Of a stretch of DNA of 64,000 nucleotides, positions 53,382 through 62,500 are shown piece after piece. Position numbers and translations under genes: made by a program. Below the pieces are notes generated by a model that did not search any database, was not told where the DNA came from, and saw only the letters and a list, made by a program, of their open reading frames with translations. Position 1 is the stretch's first letter. Each line of letters starts with the position of its first letter. The stretch is from Methylobacter luteus IMV-B-3098 (GTDB lineage Bacteria > Pseudomonadota > Gammaproteobacteria > Methylococcales > Methylomonadaceae). The stretch is from assembly GCF_000427625.1 (NCBI RefSeq), contig NZ_KE386569.1, positions 373,376 to 437,375 of the forward strand, given 5' to 3'.

Positions 53382-54779
53382 GTGGCAGCAGAAGTGAAAT
53401 TACCGGAAGACTGGATACTTGCAAAAATTGGGGATGTCTGCCTATTAAATCCAAAAGAAAAGTTAGAGGACGAATTAGAAATCGGCTTCATGCCGATGAC
53501 TGGTGTACCAACTGACTACTTTAGTGCTTGTAAATTTGAATCTCGTAAATGGCTTGATGCTAAAAAGGGGTTCACGCAGTTTCGGAACGGTGATGCAATC
53601 TTCGCAAAAATTACACCGTGCTTTGAAAACAGTAAGGCTGCTGTGATTCAAGGCTTTCCTAATGGTTGGGGAGCTGGTAGCACTGAATATTACGTATTAA
53701 GGCCTATCGCTAATGCTGTTAATCCAAAATTGCTTTTTGCTTTGGTAAAAACACAAGATTTTTTGATTAATGGCGCACTGAACATGTCTGGCTCAGTGGG
53801 GCATAAACGCGTTCCTAAAGATTTTGTTGTTAATTACTCATTGCCATTCCCCCCACTCACCGAACAAAAAGTCATCGCCGATAAACTCGATACCCTGCTG
53901 GCACAGGTGGAAAGCACCAAAGCCCGCCTCGAACGCATCCCGCAAATCCTCAAACGCTTCCGCCAATCCGTCCTCGCCGCCGCGGTGAGCGGGAAGTTGA
54001 CGGAGGAGTGGCGGGGCAGTCTTGAATATTACCAAGTGCCGCAAAGTTACGATTGGAAATGGGGGCAAGTTCCTCAATTATGGGAAACAGATTTCTTCCC
54101 TGACTTGGTTTCAAGCAGGTTAGGAAAGATGCTTGATAAGGCTAAAAATACAGGTAAACCCACAAAATATCTTGGTAATATTAATGTTCGATGGTTTTCC
54201 TTTGATCTTGAAAATTTACAAGAAATTCTTGTTTCAGAAGAAGAACAAAATGAACTCACTGTAAAAAGAGGTGATGTTCTGATTTGTGAGGGAGGAGAAC
54301 CGGGCAGGTGTGCTACTTGGTCTGAGGATACAACTTATCCCATTGTGTTTCAAAAAGCTCTTCATAGCCGTGTTGGCAAACGAATAACTCCGCAATGGCT
54401 TGCATTTAATCTAAAAAACGATTCTGACAATAAATCCTTGGAACAGTTATTTACAGGAACCACAATTAAACACCTTACTGGAAAAGCATTAAAAAAATAT
54501 CCTTTAAGAGTTCCACCGGTTGAAGAACAAACCGAAATAGTCCGCCGTGTCGAACAATTGTTCGCCTATGCCGACACCATCGAACAGCAAGTACAAAACG
54601 CCCTGGCGCGGGTCAACAATCTCACCCCATCCATCCTCGCCAAAGCCTTCCGAGGCGAACTCACCGAGCAATGGCGCAAAGACAACCCCGACCTGATCAG
54701 GGGAGGCAACAGCGCCGAAGCGTTGCTGGAAAAAATCAAAGCCGAACGCGAAGCCATCAGGAAGCATAGGATGCGCTGA
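53382..54779 (+). CDS. hsdS: type I restriction specificity subunit HsdS
   Basis: A 465-residue subunit starting at GTG. It has two target recognition domains (about 5-160 and 205-390), each followed by a conserved helix: PFPPLTEQKVIADKLDTLLAQVESTKARL and RVPPVEEQTEIVRRVEQLFAYADTIEQQV. The recognition domains are AT-rich while the conserved helices match the GC-rich neighbours, the usual sign of exchanged recognition modules. The subunit recognises a bipartite DNA site; that site cannot be read from sequence. The last residues (KHRMR) are encoded by a dispersed repeat that begins at 54765. Confidence 0.92.
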   Translation: MAAEVKLPEDWILAKIGDVCLLNPKEKLEDELEIGFMPMTGVPTDYFSACKFESRKWLDAKKGFTQFRNGDAIFAKITPCFENSKAAVIQGFPNGWGAGSTEYYVLRPIANAVNPKLLFALVKTQDFLINGALNMSGSVGHKRVPKDFVVNYSLPFPPLTEQKVIADKLDTLLAQVESTKARLERIPQILKRFRQSVLAAAVSGKLTEEWRGSLEYYQVPQSYDWKWGQVPQLWETDFFPDLVSSRLGKMLDKAKNTGKPTKYLGNINVRWFSFDLENLQEILVSEEEQNELTVKRGDVLICEGGEPGRCATWSEDTTYPIVFQKALHSRVGKRITPQWLAFNLKNDSDNKSLEQLFTGTTIKHLTGKALKKYPLRVPPVEEQTEIVRRVEQLFAYADTIEQQVQNALARVNNLTPSILAKAFRGELTEQWRKDNPDLIRGGNSAEALLEKIKAEREAIRKHRMR

Positions 54780-54848
54780 CGACCGCATGGATGCGGGAGG
54801 TAGAGCAACGCAGGAGCAGTTGCCGAGGCACGAAGCGCATCGTTCGAG
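54765..54848. repeat. dispersed repeat (ATAGGATG family), copy 2, overlapping the hsdS end
   Basis: Shares CATAGGATGCGCTGA and GAGGCACGAAGCGCATC with the element at 1396-1463, separated here by about 40 bp of other sequence. It supplies the final codons and stop of hsdS. Confidence 0.6.
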
Positions 54849-54945
54849 TCATTCATTTATATGGCTATCGAAATTACCCGAATGCCCCCAGCCACGTAGG
54901 GCGGTTTCGCGCAGCAAACCGCCATTTCAAGCTAAAGCAGTTATT

Positions 54946-55055
54946 TCTCGTTCCCACGCCCCGGCTGGAGTGCATACAACCGTCAATGTTGCTTCGCGTC
55001 ACCTGCCAATGAAACGTTCGGGTCGGGGTTACAAACCCCGACTCGCGTGGGGACA
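54946..55055. repeat. second copy of the hsdR-end repeat
   Basis: TCTCGTTCCCACGCC, GGAGTGCATACAACCGTCAA and the palindrome GTCGGGGTT-AC-AAACCCCGAC match the element inserted at the hsdR 3' end (49972-50080). The two copies bracket the fic-hsdM-hsdS part of the locus. Confidence 0.7.
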
Positions 55056-55094
55056 CGGTGTTCAGGGTCGGATGAATTCGCCCCTGCAGCATAG

Positions 55095-55170
55095 GTAGGC
55101 TGGGTTGGAGCTTTAAGCGGAAACCCAGCATGAGCGGCTTCGAAATGCTGGGTTTAGCAACCCAGCCTAC
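55095..55170. repeat. 76-bp palindromic repeat (GTAGGCTGGGTTG family), copy 2
   Basis: Same ends and length as the element at 24781-24856, with a few base differences in the middle (AAACCCAGCAT/ATGCTGGGTTT). Together with the two elements before it, the 54780-55209 gap holds only repeats and no gene. Confidence 0.75.
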
Positions 55171-55209
55171 CGCGCTAAATGCCCTCATTTCAAGGCGGCA
55201 AAAAGGTTT

Positions 55210-56052
55210 CTATTCCCCGGCCAGTTCCTGTATGCGGTAAAAGCCTGCGCCGCTCTCGCCCAGCACATCGGCCAGCCACGGCAGAACAGGTTCCATGTCA
55301 GACTTCAATGTCCACGGCGGATTGACCACGATCATGCCGCTGGCGGTCATGCCATGTTCGCTTGTATCGGCCTGAATGCCCAGTTCATACAACTGAACAT
55401 TTTTGATGCCGCTGTTTTGCATGGCCTGTTCCAGCTTTTTGTTGCGACTGCGTTCGACGACCGGATACCAGAGCGCAAAAATACCGGTGGCAAAACGTTT
55501 GTGCATTTTTTTCAGCGTTTCCACGACTTCCTGATAATCGCTTTTCATTTCATAGGATGGATCGATCAATACAAGGCCGCGGCGCTCGGCCGGCGGCAAC
55601 AGGCCGATGCCGCTTTTCAAGCCGTCGTCATGGAAGACTTTGATGCGCCGGTCCTTGTCAACGACCTCTATCAGCAGGGCTATTTCCGTCGAATGCAGCT
55701 CATATAAAAACAGTCGATCCGCACTGCGCAGCAAACTTTGCGTGATCAACGGAGAACCGGGATAGCGCGTGAGTTTATCCGAGCCGTTGAACTGTCTGAT
55801 CAGATCGACATAGGCGGCAACGCCGGCCGGCAGGTCATGCCGTTGCCAGAGTTTGCCGATGCCATTGTCGAATTCCCGGTTTTTCAGCGCATAGTCACTG
55901 TCCAGTGCGTAAGCGCCGGGCCCCGCATGGGTATCGACGCAACAGAACGGTTTGTCTTTTTTTCTTAAGTGTTCAAGTATCTGGATCAGAATCAGGTGTT
56001 TCAGGACATCGGCGAAATTGCCGGCATGGAATGAGTGGCGGTAACTGAGCAT
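55210..56052 (-). CDS. rlmJ: 23S rRNA (adenine-2030-N6)-methyltransferase RlmJ
   Basis: A 280-residue protein that begins MLSYRHSFHAGNFADVLKH, the family signature. The SAM site region CVDTHAGPGAYAL (about 38-50) and catalytic motif LIDPSYEMKSDY (about 161-172) follow. RlmJ methylates A2030 of 23S rRNA. Length is normal and the frame is intact. It is convergent with the hsd locus across a repeat-filled gap and stands alone or with the DUF155 gene upstream, 44 nt away in the same direction. Confidence 0.92.
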   Translation of the reverse strand: MLSYRHSFHAGNFADVLKHLILIQILEHLRKKDKPFCCVDTHAGPGAYALDSDYALKNREFDNGIGKLWQRHDLPAGVAAYVDLIRQFNGSDKLTRYPGSPLITQSLLRSADRLFLYELHSTEIALLIEVVDKDRRIKVFHDDGLKSGIGLLPPAERRGLVLIDPSYEMKSDYQEVVETLKKMHKRFATGIFALWYPVVERSRNKKLEQAMQNSGIKNVQLYELGIQADTSEHGMTASGMIVVNPPWTLKSDMEPVLPWLADVLGESGAGFYRIQELAGE

Positions 56053-56096
56053 AAAGAAAGATTCACAAGGGAAAGCAATGGCTGGTGCCGGGATTT

Positions 56097-56891
56097 TCAG
56101 GTCACTTTTTCAAAGATGGTCATGCCGATTTCAAACGCAATCAGCCAGATGATAATCCATTCCAGTGCCGATGAGTGTCTGTGCTTTTGCTCGTCGGCCA
56201 GCATTTCAAACAATTCATGGATGGTTTCGAGCTTTTTGGACAATACTTCGATGCGTTGCGCTATCTCCAGATATTTGGCGGCGACGCTGTAGAAAGGCTC
56301 ATATTCCGGGTATTCCCAGAAAAAGTCGGGAATATCGAGCAGGTCGTAATTCAGAATGATGTCGCTTTTGGTCAAAAACAATTGGCCGCGGATTTTGGCT
56401 ATTTCCTGACGGTTCAACTTGATGCGGCCATCCTGCGCCAGTGATTCGGGAATGTAATTGGTATTGTTGATGGTTCTGAGAGCATGGGTTTCGAAATAGG
56501 CCAGCTTGATCGATTGCGCCATGCCCTGGGACAATGAAAACAGCAGGATGGGGTCGGAAGACTCGATTTCTATATGATCTTCAACAATGCGCGTTGTCGA
56601 GCAGTTGAGAGTATATGTGAAATTATCTTCCTCCACTATGTCGAGCGGATTGTTCGCATGCTCCAGCAGTAAACGGTGGAGCCGGGCCTGCTGCTCCGGA
56701 TCGATATTCCAGTGCACGACGGCCCCATACGCGAAAACGACCGACAAGGTTTCGTGATCTTCAATCAGTAATGCGCCTTTAATAATCCTTACCTGTTTCG
56801 ATTCCGAAATTATCTTTGATAACGCGGCAATATCGAAACGTTGCGCCAGGCAGTAGGCCACACATCTTTTAATGGAAAGATTTTCATGCAT
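56097..56891 (-). CDS. RMD1/YagE family (DUF155) protein
   Basis: A 264-residue protein of the DUF155 (Rmd1/Sif2/YagE) family. The core (about 30-235) contains VVFAYGAVVHWNIDPEQQARL, HIEIESSDPILLFSLSQGMAQSIKLAYFE and PDFFWEYPEYEPFY. A single C-terminal TM segment lies at about 243-262 (ALEWIIIWLIAFEIGMTIF). Eukaryotic relatives act at mitochondrial membranes in translation. The bacterial role is unknown. Confidence 0.88.
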   Translation of the reverse strand: MHENLSIKRCVAYCLAQRFDIAALSKIISESKQVRIIKGALLIEDHETLSVVFAYGAVVHWNIDPEQQARLHRLLLEHANNPLDIVEEDNFTYTLNCSTTRIVEDHIEIESSDPILLFSLSQGMAQSIKLAYFETHALRTINNTNYIPESLAQDGRIKLNRQEIAKIRGQLFLTKSDIILNYDLLDIPDFFWEYPEYEPFYSVAAKYLEIAQRIEVLSKKLETIHELFEMLADEQKHRHSSALEWIIIWLIAFEIGMTIFEKVT

Positions 56892-56980
56892 GCGGTATTC
56901 TCAAAAGCTCCGTCAGGTGAGGGATGTTTGTATACGCCATCAAACCTGACGGATACTTCTTCTTGAATCGTTAAGGTTTA

Positions 56981-57394
56981 TTATCCGGTTATTTTGATTA
57001 ACCATCCGTTTTCAGCATCGCATCTTGGCGACTTGGCATTGACCTTGACGTTAACTCTGGCGGTTACATTTTTCAGCTCGGCTGGCAGTTTGCCTTTTAT
57101 CAGATAGAAACTGTCTTTATCTTCGCCAGTGACTTCCACCGGGATCGTTTTTACGGTGACGTCGACTTGATCGGGACTTTGAATGCCGGTAACCATGAAA
57201 GAAAATTCCGCTTCGGGCGCAACGGTAGCTAAATGGCCGGGTTGAAATTTGCTGACACGGGCTTTTACACAGGAGCCGCCGCCACCGCCGCTACCCATGC
57301 TATGGCCGGCATGACCACTGGCTCCGGCCAGGGCATCGGTCATATTAAACAAAGAAAGACTCAATAAAATGACGAGCAGTTTGGATGTTCTCAT
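56981..57394 (-). CDS. small secreted protein with Gly/His-rich N-terminus
   Basis: A 137-residue protein with a signal peptide (cleavage near ALA/GA, residue 23), then a GHAGHSMGSGGGGG linker and a beta-rich immunoglobulin-like domain with two cysteines (GSCVKARV and SPRCDAENGW). I recognise no family; methionine and histidine near the N-terminus could bind metal. GAGAGGAAATC upstream of the ATG is a good ribosome site. It is monocistronic. Confidence 0.72.
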   Translation of the reverse strand: MRTSKLLVILLSLSLFNMTDALAGASGHAGHSMGSGGGGGSCVKARVSKFQPGHLATVAPEAEFSFMVTGIQSPDQVDVTVKTIPVEVTGEDKDSFYLIKGKLPAELKNVTARVNVKVNAKSPRCDAENGWLIKITG

Positions 57395-57532
57395 GATTTC
57401 CTCTCTATTATTTTTATTTTAATCAGCATTAAAAGCGATGCTGTGTTATAGCCCAAATCCTGTACCTACGGATTCCGGGTGGCAGCAGATGCACGACGTC
57501 CAACACGTCTGCTTTTGCGGGTGATGAGCGGA

Positions 57533-58825
57533 TTATAAAACATTCGAATAGTCCTGCTCCAGTTGACGGAAACTCATCGATGACATAAAACGGCTGAAGC
57601 TCATCCAGGCCGACAGTCCCATCAGGTCCCTGAATTGCGGCGGCAGGAAACGCGGCGCAATGACCGTGCCTTCCTCGACCAGGTCGACCAGCACCCTCAT
57701 GTCCTCGATCATGGTCTTGCCGCAGAACAGCAGCGGGATGCGGTCGGGCTTGCCCGCGCTGACCGCCAGTCGCATGAAGTTGTAGGTCAGCACGAAGCCC
57801 TTGATATACGTCAGGTCCTTGGTGAAAGGCATACCGTCCGTGCTGCTGCCTCTGAAGACCCGGCTGCTGAGCGTGTAGCTTTCTTCCAGGTCCAGGCCCT
57901 TGTCCCTGAAGAAATGAAAAATATCCATGAAGTCGGCGCCGTCCTCGGCCAGCGTGATGGCGCGCACCCGGTTAATCAGGCGCATCAGCCGGTTCGGCGT
58001 GGAGCTGAAGGTCAGAATCTCCATCAATACCGCCAGGCCTTCCTGCGTGACCGCGGACGAAGGCGGGCCCTTGCCGAGAAACGTGCAATAAGGCTGGGCC
58101 AGGCCGTTCAGCGTCGTGCCCAGATGCACCCAGATCTCATGCACTTCGAGGACGCGCAGGTCGCGCATGTTGAACATGGCGTCCGCGCGCAGCTTGACGT
58201 AATCGGTGCCGGCGGCAGCATCGGCGACGATGCCGTCACTGATCATCGCGCGCAGGCCGTCGCCCGGAAACAGGCCTTCGATTCTGTCATTGAGGATGGC
58301 CACCGCTTCCTTCGCGGTGATGGTCTTGGGCTCTTCAACCAGGAAATCCAGCTTCAGCAATTGCGACAGCGTTTCCTCCATCATGCTGCCGAGACCGGCA
58401 ATGGTCGGATCACCGACATGAAATACATCATGCGAGGAGCCGTACAGCTCCTGGGAAATGTCGGAAAATATGGGCGTGCCCCGGGATTCCAGCATGCGCA
58501 CGACCGACTGGTATTCGCGGCAAATCCGGCGCATGATGACGCTGAGCGGATTGAGCTGGCCCAGCTTGCGCGCCAAATCACGCTCGATCTGGTAAAACTC
58601 GCGTTTTTTCTCGGTCGAATCAAAGCCCAAGGGCCGCTGCAAATAATAATCGGGCGTCACGGGCGGCGGTTTTCTGCATTTGCCCTCGAAAAATGCCTGC
58701 TTGACGTTATCGTCCCACTTGATCGCGTCCAGGATACGTATGGGCTGTTGGGCCTTGACGATGCGGTCCGAAAGCATTTTGACTTCCGTCAGGTAAGCCG
58801 AGGGTTTAGTGGTCTTTTTACTCAT
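57533..58825 (-). CDS. QEGLA-motif metallopeptidase (MATCAP/DUF1704 family)
   Basis: A 430-residue protein. The zinc motif HEIWVH (HExxxH, in LEVHEIWVHLGTTLNG, about residues 227-232) and the eponymous QEGLA segment (VTQEGLAVLMEILTF, about 257) are intact. Bacterial members are usually called flavohaemoglobin expression-modulating QEGLA proteins. Animal relatives are MATCAP tubulin carboxypeptidases. It is therefore probably a metallocarboxypeptidase of unknown substrate. It lies 50 nt downstream of the anion permease gene in the same direction and may be co-transcribed. Confidence 0.88.
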   Translation of the reverse strand: MSKKTTKPSAYLTEVKMLSDRIVKAQQPIRILDAIKWDDNVKQAFFEGKCRKPPPVTPDYYLQRPLGFDSTEKKREFYQIERDLARKLGQLNPLSVIMRRICREYQSVVRMLESRGTPIFSDISQELYGSSHDVFHVGDPTIAGLGSMMEETLSQLLKLDFLVEEPKTITAKEAVAILNDRIEGLFPGDGLRAMISDGIVADAAAGTDYVKLRADAMFNMRDLRVLEVHEIWVHLGTTLNGLAQPYCTFLGKGPPSSAVTQEGLAVLMEILTFSSTPNRLMRLINRVRAITLAEDGADFMDIFHFFRDKGLDLEESYTLSSRVFRGSSTDGMPFTKDLTYIKGFVLTYNFMRLAVSAGKPDRIPLLFCGKTMIEDMRVLVDLVEEGTVIAPRFLPPQFRDLMGLSAWMSFSRFMSSMSFRQLEQDYSNVL

Positions 58826-58875
58826 TCAATGTTCGTAAGCGTAAGCGGTGCGGCGGTCGGAAAAATCTTCGGGGT

Positions 58876-60117
58876 TCAGCCATACCAGTAACTGAGCCAT
58901 CCCCAGTATATCAATAGATTGATAAAGCCCAATGGAATTCCGATGCGGGCAAACTCGAAAAAGCCCAGCGTTGCCTCATGCTTCTCGGCATGCTGGATGA
59001 TGATGACGTTGCTGGCGGCGCCCAGAATCAGGAAATTGCCGGCTATCGTGCTGCCGGCCGCCAGGGCCATCAACGAGGCGGCATCCGCATGCGTCAGCAT
59101 GGGCAGATACAGCGCGACCAGCGGCACATTGGAAACCAGCTGACTGAGTGACGCGCTGAGCAGCATGATTGCCGGCACGGTCGTCAGGTCTATCGCCAAA
59201 TCATCAACCTGTTGCTGCATGATGCCGGTTTGCCAGACGCTGGCGGTCAATACAAACATGGCGGCAAAAAACACCAGCGTTGCCCAGTCCAGGCTTTTCA
59301 ATAAATGCAGGCGGGCAGGGCTCAACAATACCGGCGGCAAGGCGGCGATCAGCGCAATATGGCTCAGCTTGATCTGTATCGGGCTGTGCAGGCCGACCAG
59401 AATGATTTTGACGATGATCAGTCCGATCAACAAAAACAGCGAAATGCGGCCGAGTTTAGCCAGCTCCGGGTCCAGCAGATCGACGGGATTATGAATCAGC
59501 GGCAGGCTATTACTGAACTGTTCCCGATAGACCCATCGCAATATTAAATAGGTGACGGCCAAATTGATCAGCGTGGGCACGGCCAGAGCCGCGAAAAACG
59601 TCTGAAAAGGCGCCGGTAAATCGGCATGTGTGGCGATAAGCAGATTTTGCGGATTACCGATAGGGCTCATCACGCTGCCGAGCGTAATGGCGTAGGCCAG
59701 CGTCAACAAGAACAGCTTGCCGCTGAGCTTGTGCTCTAGTGCTAATCGCAACACGAGCGGCGTGCCCACTATGGCGAGCGTGTCATTCATCAGCAGCGCC
59801 GAGCTGAAGGCGGCGCCGAACAAAATACCCAGCAGCAATTGCTGCGCTGACTTGAGTCGATTGAACAAGCGATAAGCCAGATAATACAGATAACCGCTGG
59901 CGACCAGTGCCTGGCCCACGATGAACATGCCCAGTAAAAACAGCATGACATCGAGGTCTATCGCTTTTAAGGCATCGAGCCAGCTGATTTCGCCGGCGAT
60001 TAGTACAGTCAAGGCGCCTGCGGTCATCGACTGCCAGATTTTAATTGTAAACCGGCCGATTTTCCGCACGGCGATCAATAGAAAGACAGCGATTAGCACG
60101 GCTAAGGATATGTTCAT
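58876..60117 (-). CDS. anion permease (SLC13/ArsB-CitM superfamily)
   Basis: A 413-residue membrane protein with about 11 hydrophobic segments arranged in two inverted halves. The re-entrant loop motifs MNDTLAIVGTPLVLRLALEH and GSVMSPIGNPQNLLIA in the first half, and LVSNVPLVALYLPML and LGAASNVIII in the second, are typical of the ion transporter superfamily. It may carry arsenite, sulfate, dicarboxylate or another anion; no arsenic gene is nearby. The start is followed by MNISLAVLIAVFLLI. Confidence 0.87.
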   Translation of the reverse strand: MNISLAVLIAVFLLIAVRKIGRFTIKIWQSMTAGALTVLIAGEISWLDALKAIDLDVMLFLLGMFIVGQALVASGYLYYLAYRLFNRLKSAQQLLLGILFGAAFSSALLMNDTLAIVGTPLVLRLALEHKLSGKLFLLTLAYAITLGSVMSPIGNPQNLLIATHADLPAPFQTFFAALAVPTLINLAVTYLILRWVYREQFSNSLPLIHNPVDLLDPELAKLGRISLFLLIGLIIVKIILVGLHSPIQIKLSHIALIAALPPVLLSPARLHLLKSLDWATLVFFAAMFVLTASVWQTGIMQQQVDDLAIDLTTVPAIMLLSASLSQLVSNVPLVALYLPMLTHADAASLMALAAGSTIAGNFLILGAASNVIIIQHAEKHEATLGFFEFARIGIPLGFINLLIYWGWLSYWYG

Positions 60118-60282
60118 TAGTTTTTACGATCTCAGTGTAATGATGAGTTTCAAGAAGAATTTTACCGCTTAAGAACGAGCAGCCGAATAAATGGCTGTTC
60201 AATTTAAGTACGAATACCTACTTAAGATTCATTTAAGATTAGCGAAGAACAATGGGCGTTATAGCGGTACAAAAGACAAAAC

Positions 60283-60870
60283 ATGAACAGACAGATAGAA
60301 AGCCTAGATATTGATGAGGGCGGTTTTGTAGCATCAAGGCGCAGGTTTTTGACGACGATGGCATGTGGTTCTTTGTTGACATTGAGTGGTACCGGAATCG
60401 CAAACGCGGCAGCCAGACACTTTCCTTCGCACAAATCGCTTTCATTACAACACGTCCATACTGGCGATAAGCTGAAGCTGACCTATTTTGAACAGGGCGG
60501 TTATCTTAAAGACGCCCTGCATGAAATCAGCTATCTGCTGCGCGATTACCATACCGACGATGTTCACCCCATTGATCCGGCACTGCTGGATCAGTTATAT
60601 GATCTGAAACTTGCGCTCGGACTCAATAAACCTTTCCATATCTTCTCGGGCTATCGTTCCCCGCGTACCAATGCCAAATTGAGCAGAAGACTCCGAGGCG
60701 TCGCAAAGCACAGTCTGCATATGCAGGGCCGGGCTATCGATATTCATGTGGACGGACTGGATTTGCGAAGAGTCAGAAACGCAGCGCTTGCCATGCGCCG
60801 CGGCGGAGTCGGGTACTATCCGCGAGCCAACTTTGTGCATCTGGACACGGGCGATTTCAGGTACTGGTAG
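60283..60870 (+). CDS. YcbK-like peptidoglycan endopeptidase (DUF882), Tat-exported
   Basis: A 195-residue protein with a twin-arginine signal (ASRRRFLTTMACGSLLTLSGTGIANA, cleavage near residue 45). The peptidase M15-type domain carries the zinc ligands in IFSGYRSPRTNAKLSRRL, SLHMQGRAIDIHV and FVHLDTGDFRYW. The E. coli relative MepK (YcbK) cleaves 3-3 cross-links made by L,D-transpeptidases; an YcbB-type L,D-transpeptidase lies at the right end of this window. It stands alone. Confidence 0.9.
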   Translation: MNRQIESLDIDEGGFVASRRRFLTTMACGSLLTLSGTGIANAAARHFPSHKSLSLQHVHTGDKLKLTYFEQGGYLKDALHEISYLLRDYHTDDVHPIDPALLDQLYDLKLALGLNKPFHIFSGYRSPRTNAKLSRRLRGVAKHSLHMQGRAIDIHVDGLDLRRVRNAALAMRRGGVGYYPRANFVHLDTGDFRYW

Positions 60871-61061
60871 ATCAAATTCTCATGACGATACGCATTAGCC
60901 TCGAAGCAGTTCCGCTTTTTGATTCATGCGTGTCGCTACCGGCAGCAAAATCTCACCAGCCTGACATCCGAAAAACGCAATTGCCCCGCCACCCCACCAG
61001 GGACTGATCCGTTTATTGTTTCATCCGTTTCGTGCTACCAGTACCCGTTCGCGGAACCAGA

Positions 61062-61850
61062 CTACCCCAAGTCACTGTGCTCATTGTGAAGGTCCGATAC
61101 CAAGCGTCCCGTTTTTCTCAAGTAATTGACTAAAACAGACAAAGCCACTGCCAACAAAAATACCACAGCCAGGACAGCGAAGACCGAGTGACTATTTTCG
61201 AACCCATAGAGGGCATAGGTCTTCCACGCGACCAGTGCGACGCCGATGAGCAGTGCCTCGACTATCGTTCCGGTTTCCTTATCGAGAGCCTTGCGCCAGT
61301 TATAATGGTCGAATTCCCGTAAAGTTCGACTCAGGCCGCGCAGATTGGGCCAGAAGCGATTGACGGTTTTCGTATAAGTCTCAAACTCCTGACCAAACTT
61401 TTTCCTGAGAAAATCCTCTTCCGCCGAGATGACGGCAAGATAGACAAACCCGAAAGACAAGAAGATCAACGAGGAAAGCAAGGGCGAACCGTAGAGCAGG
61501 CTCAACCCCATCGTTATCAAGAAATTCCCTACATACATCGGATTCCGTGTGTGTGAATACAATCCTTTCACGACCAGCTTGGTGGCATATACTTGCCGGT
61601 TTTTTCCGCCACGATGAATGTAGGCAAAGCCGATGGTCGCCAGACGCAATACCTCACCAGCCAAGGCAATCATAATCCCAAGAATCACCATTAACTGGTC
61701 GAGTGCGTGGCTTTCCAGGAATAAGGACGGTTTAATCGTGATAATCAGTGCGATCGCGATTCCTGGCAACAACAGCTTGCGCGCGTGATATAAGACGTTA
61801 CCCGTGGAAACCAGGAAACGGTTGAGTGGGGTGATGCTAGCTGACTGCAT
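61062..61850 (-). CDS. isoprenylcysteine carboxyl methyltransferase-like membrane protein
   Basis: About 262 residues from the ATG at 61850 (AAGGAAG upstream); the open frame runs back to 62039 without a ribosome site. Five to six hydrophobic segments are present. The ICMT/phospholipid methyltransferase motif GLYSHTRNPMYVGNFLITMGLSLLYGS and AEEDFLRKKFGQEFETYTKTVNRFWP lie in the middle. The C-terminal 80 residues form two more helices beyond the usual domain. It should use SAM; the acceptor is unknown. Confidence 0.82.
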   Translation of the reverse strand: MQSASITPLNRFLVSTGNVLYHARKLLLPGIAIALIITIKPSLFLESHALDQLMVILGIMIALAGEVLRLATIGFAYIHRGGKNRQVYATKLVVKGLYSHTRNPMYVGNFLITMGLSLLYGSPLLSSLIFLSFGFVYLAVISAEEDFLRKKFGQEFETYTKTVNRFWPNLRGLSRTLREFDHYNWRKALDKETGTIVEALLIGVALVAWKTYALYGFENSHSVFAVLAVVFLLAVALSVLVNYLRKTGRLVSDLHNEHSDLG

Positions 61851-62500
61851 GATAATAAACTTCCTTAAAAAATTGAGTGGGATATTGTACTCCTTCACTT
61901 GGCGTCTGCGGAAATCTCCAGTAAAATCGAAGTATCCGGCGGGTGGCGGGGGATTGAAACTTCTGACTAAGGCTCCGCATTTTAGCCAGCTCGTTTGAGG
62001 TCCACGGTGGTCCCTAAGTCGCCGTTTTTTGTTTTGCAAGAGAGCCGGCGAAGACTGTTAGTGCCGGATTTATTGCATCTTGCTTTTTAGCATCGTCATG
62101 TTCAAAACCGCTGCATGAGTTCGGGAACAACAAGAAAGATTTTGCCGGCAAACGGGATTATTTCGTATTGCCGCAGTGATCGTGTAATGAGCGATGCTGG
62201 AAAAACGGGCAAATTTTCCATACTTTATTAACACGCTATTAACACGCTTGGAGAGTCGGCCATGCCTATGAGTTAAATGCGAAAGCGTGGGCGCAGTTTA
62301 TTTTTCGCAAGTGAGTGGAAATCATATGCCCACAGTGCTTCGAGTAAATCGTCTTGGCCGTGCAATTACTGTCTCCTCCAGCGCTTACTGTAAAGCGGAA
62401 TTATAACCCTATGCTAAGATATACATTTTTTTGGGATCGGTAATAGACCTGTCCAGTCAACAAACAAGCTTTTCCGAAGCGATTAATTTTTTGGATTTCC
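61851..62500. other. AT-rich intergenic region without a recognised gene
   Basis: About 650 bp between divergent genes. It contains a direct repeat AACACGCT (twice near 62228-62250) and presumably the promoters of both neighbours. I saw no conserved ORF or RNA gene. Confidence 0.4.
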
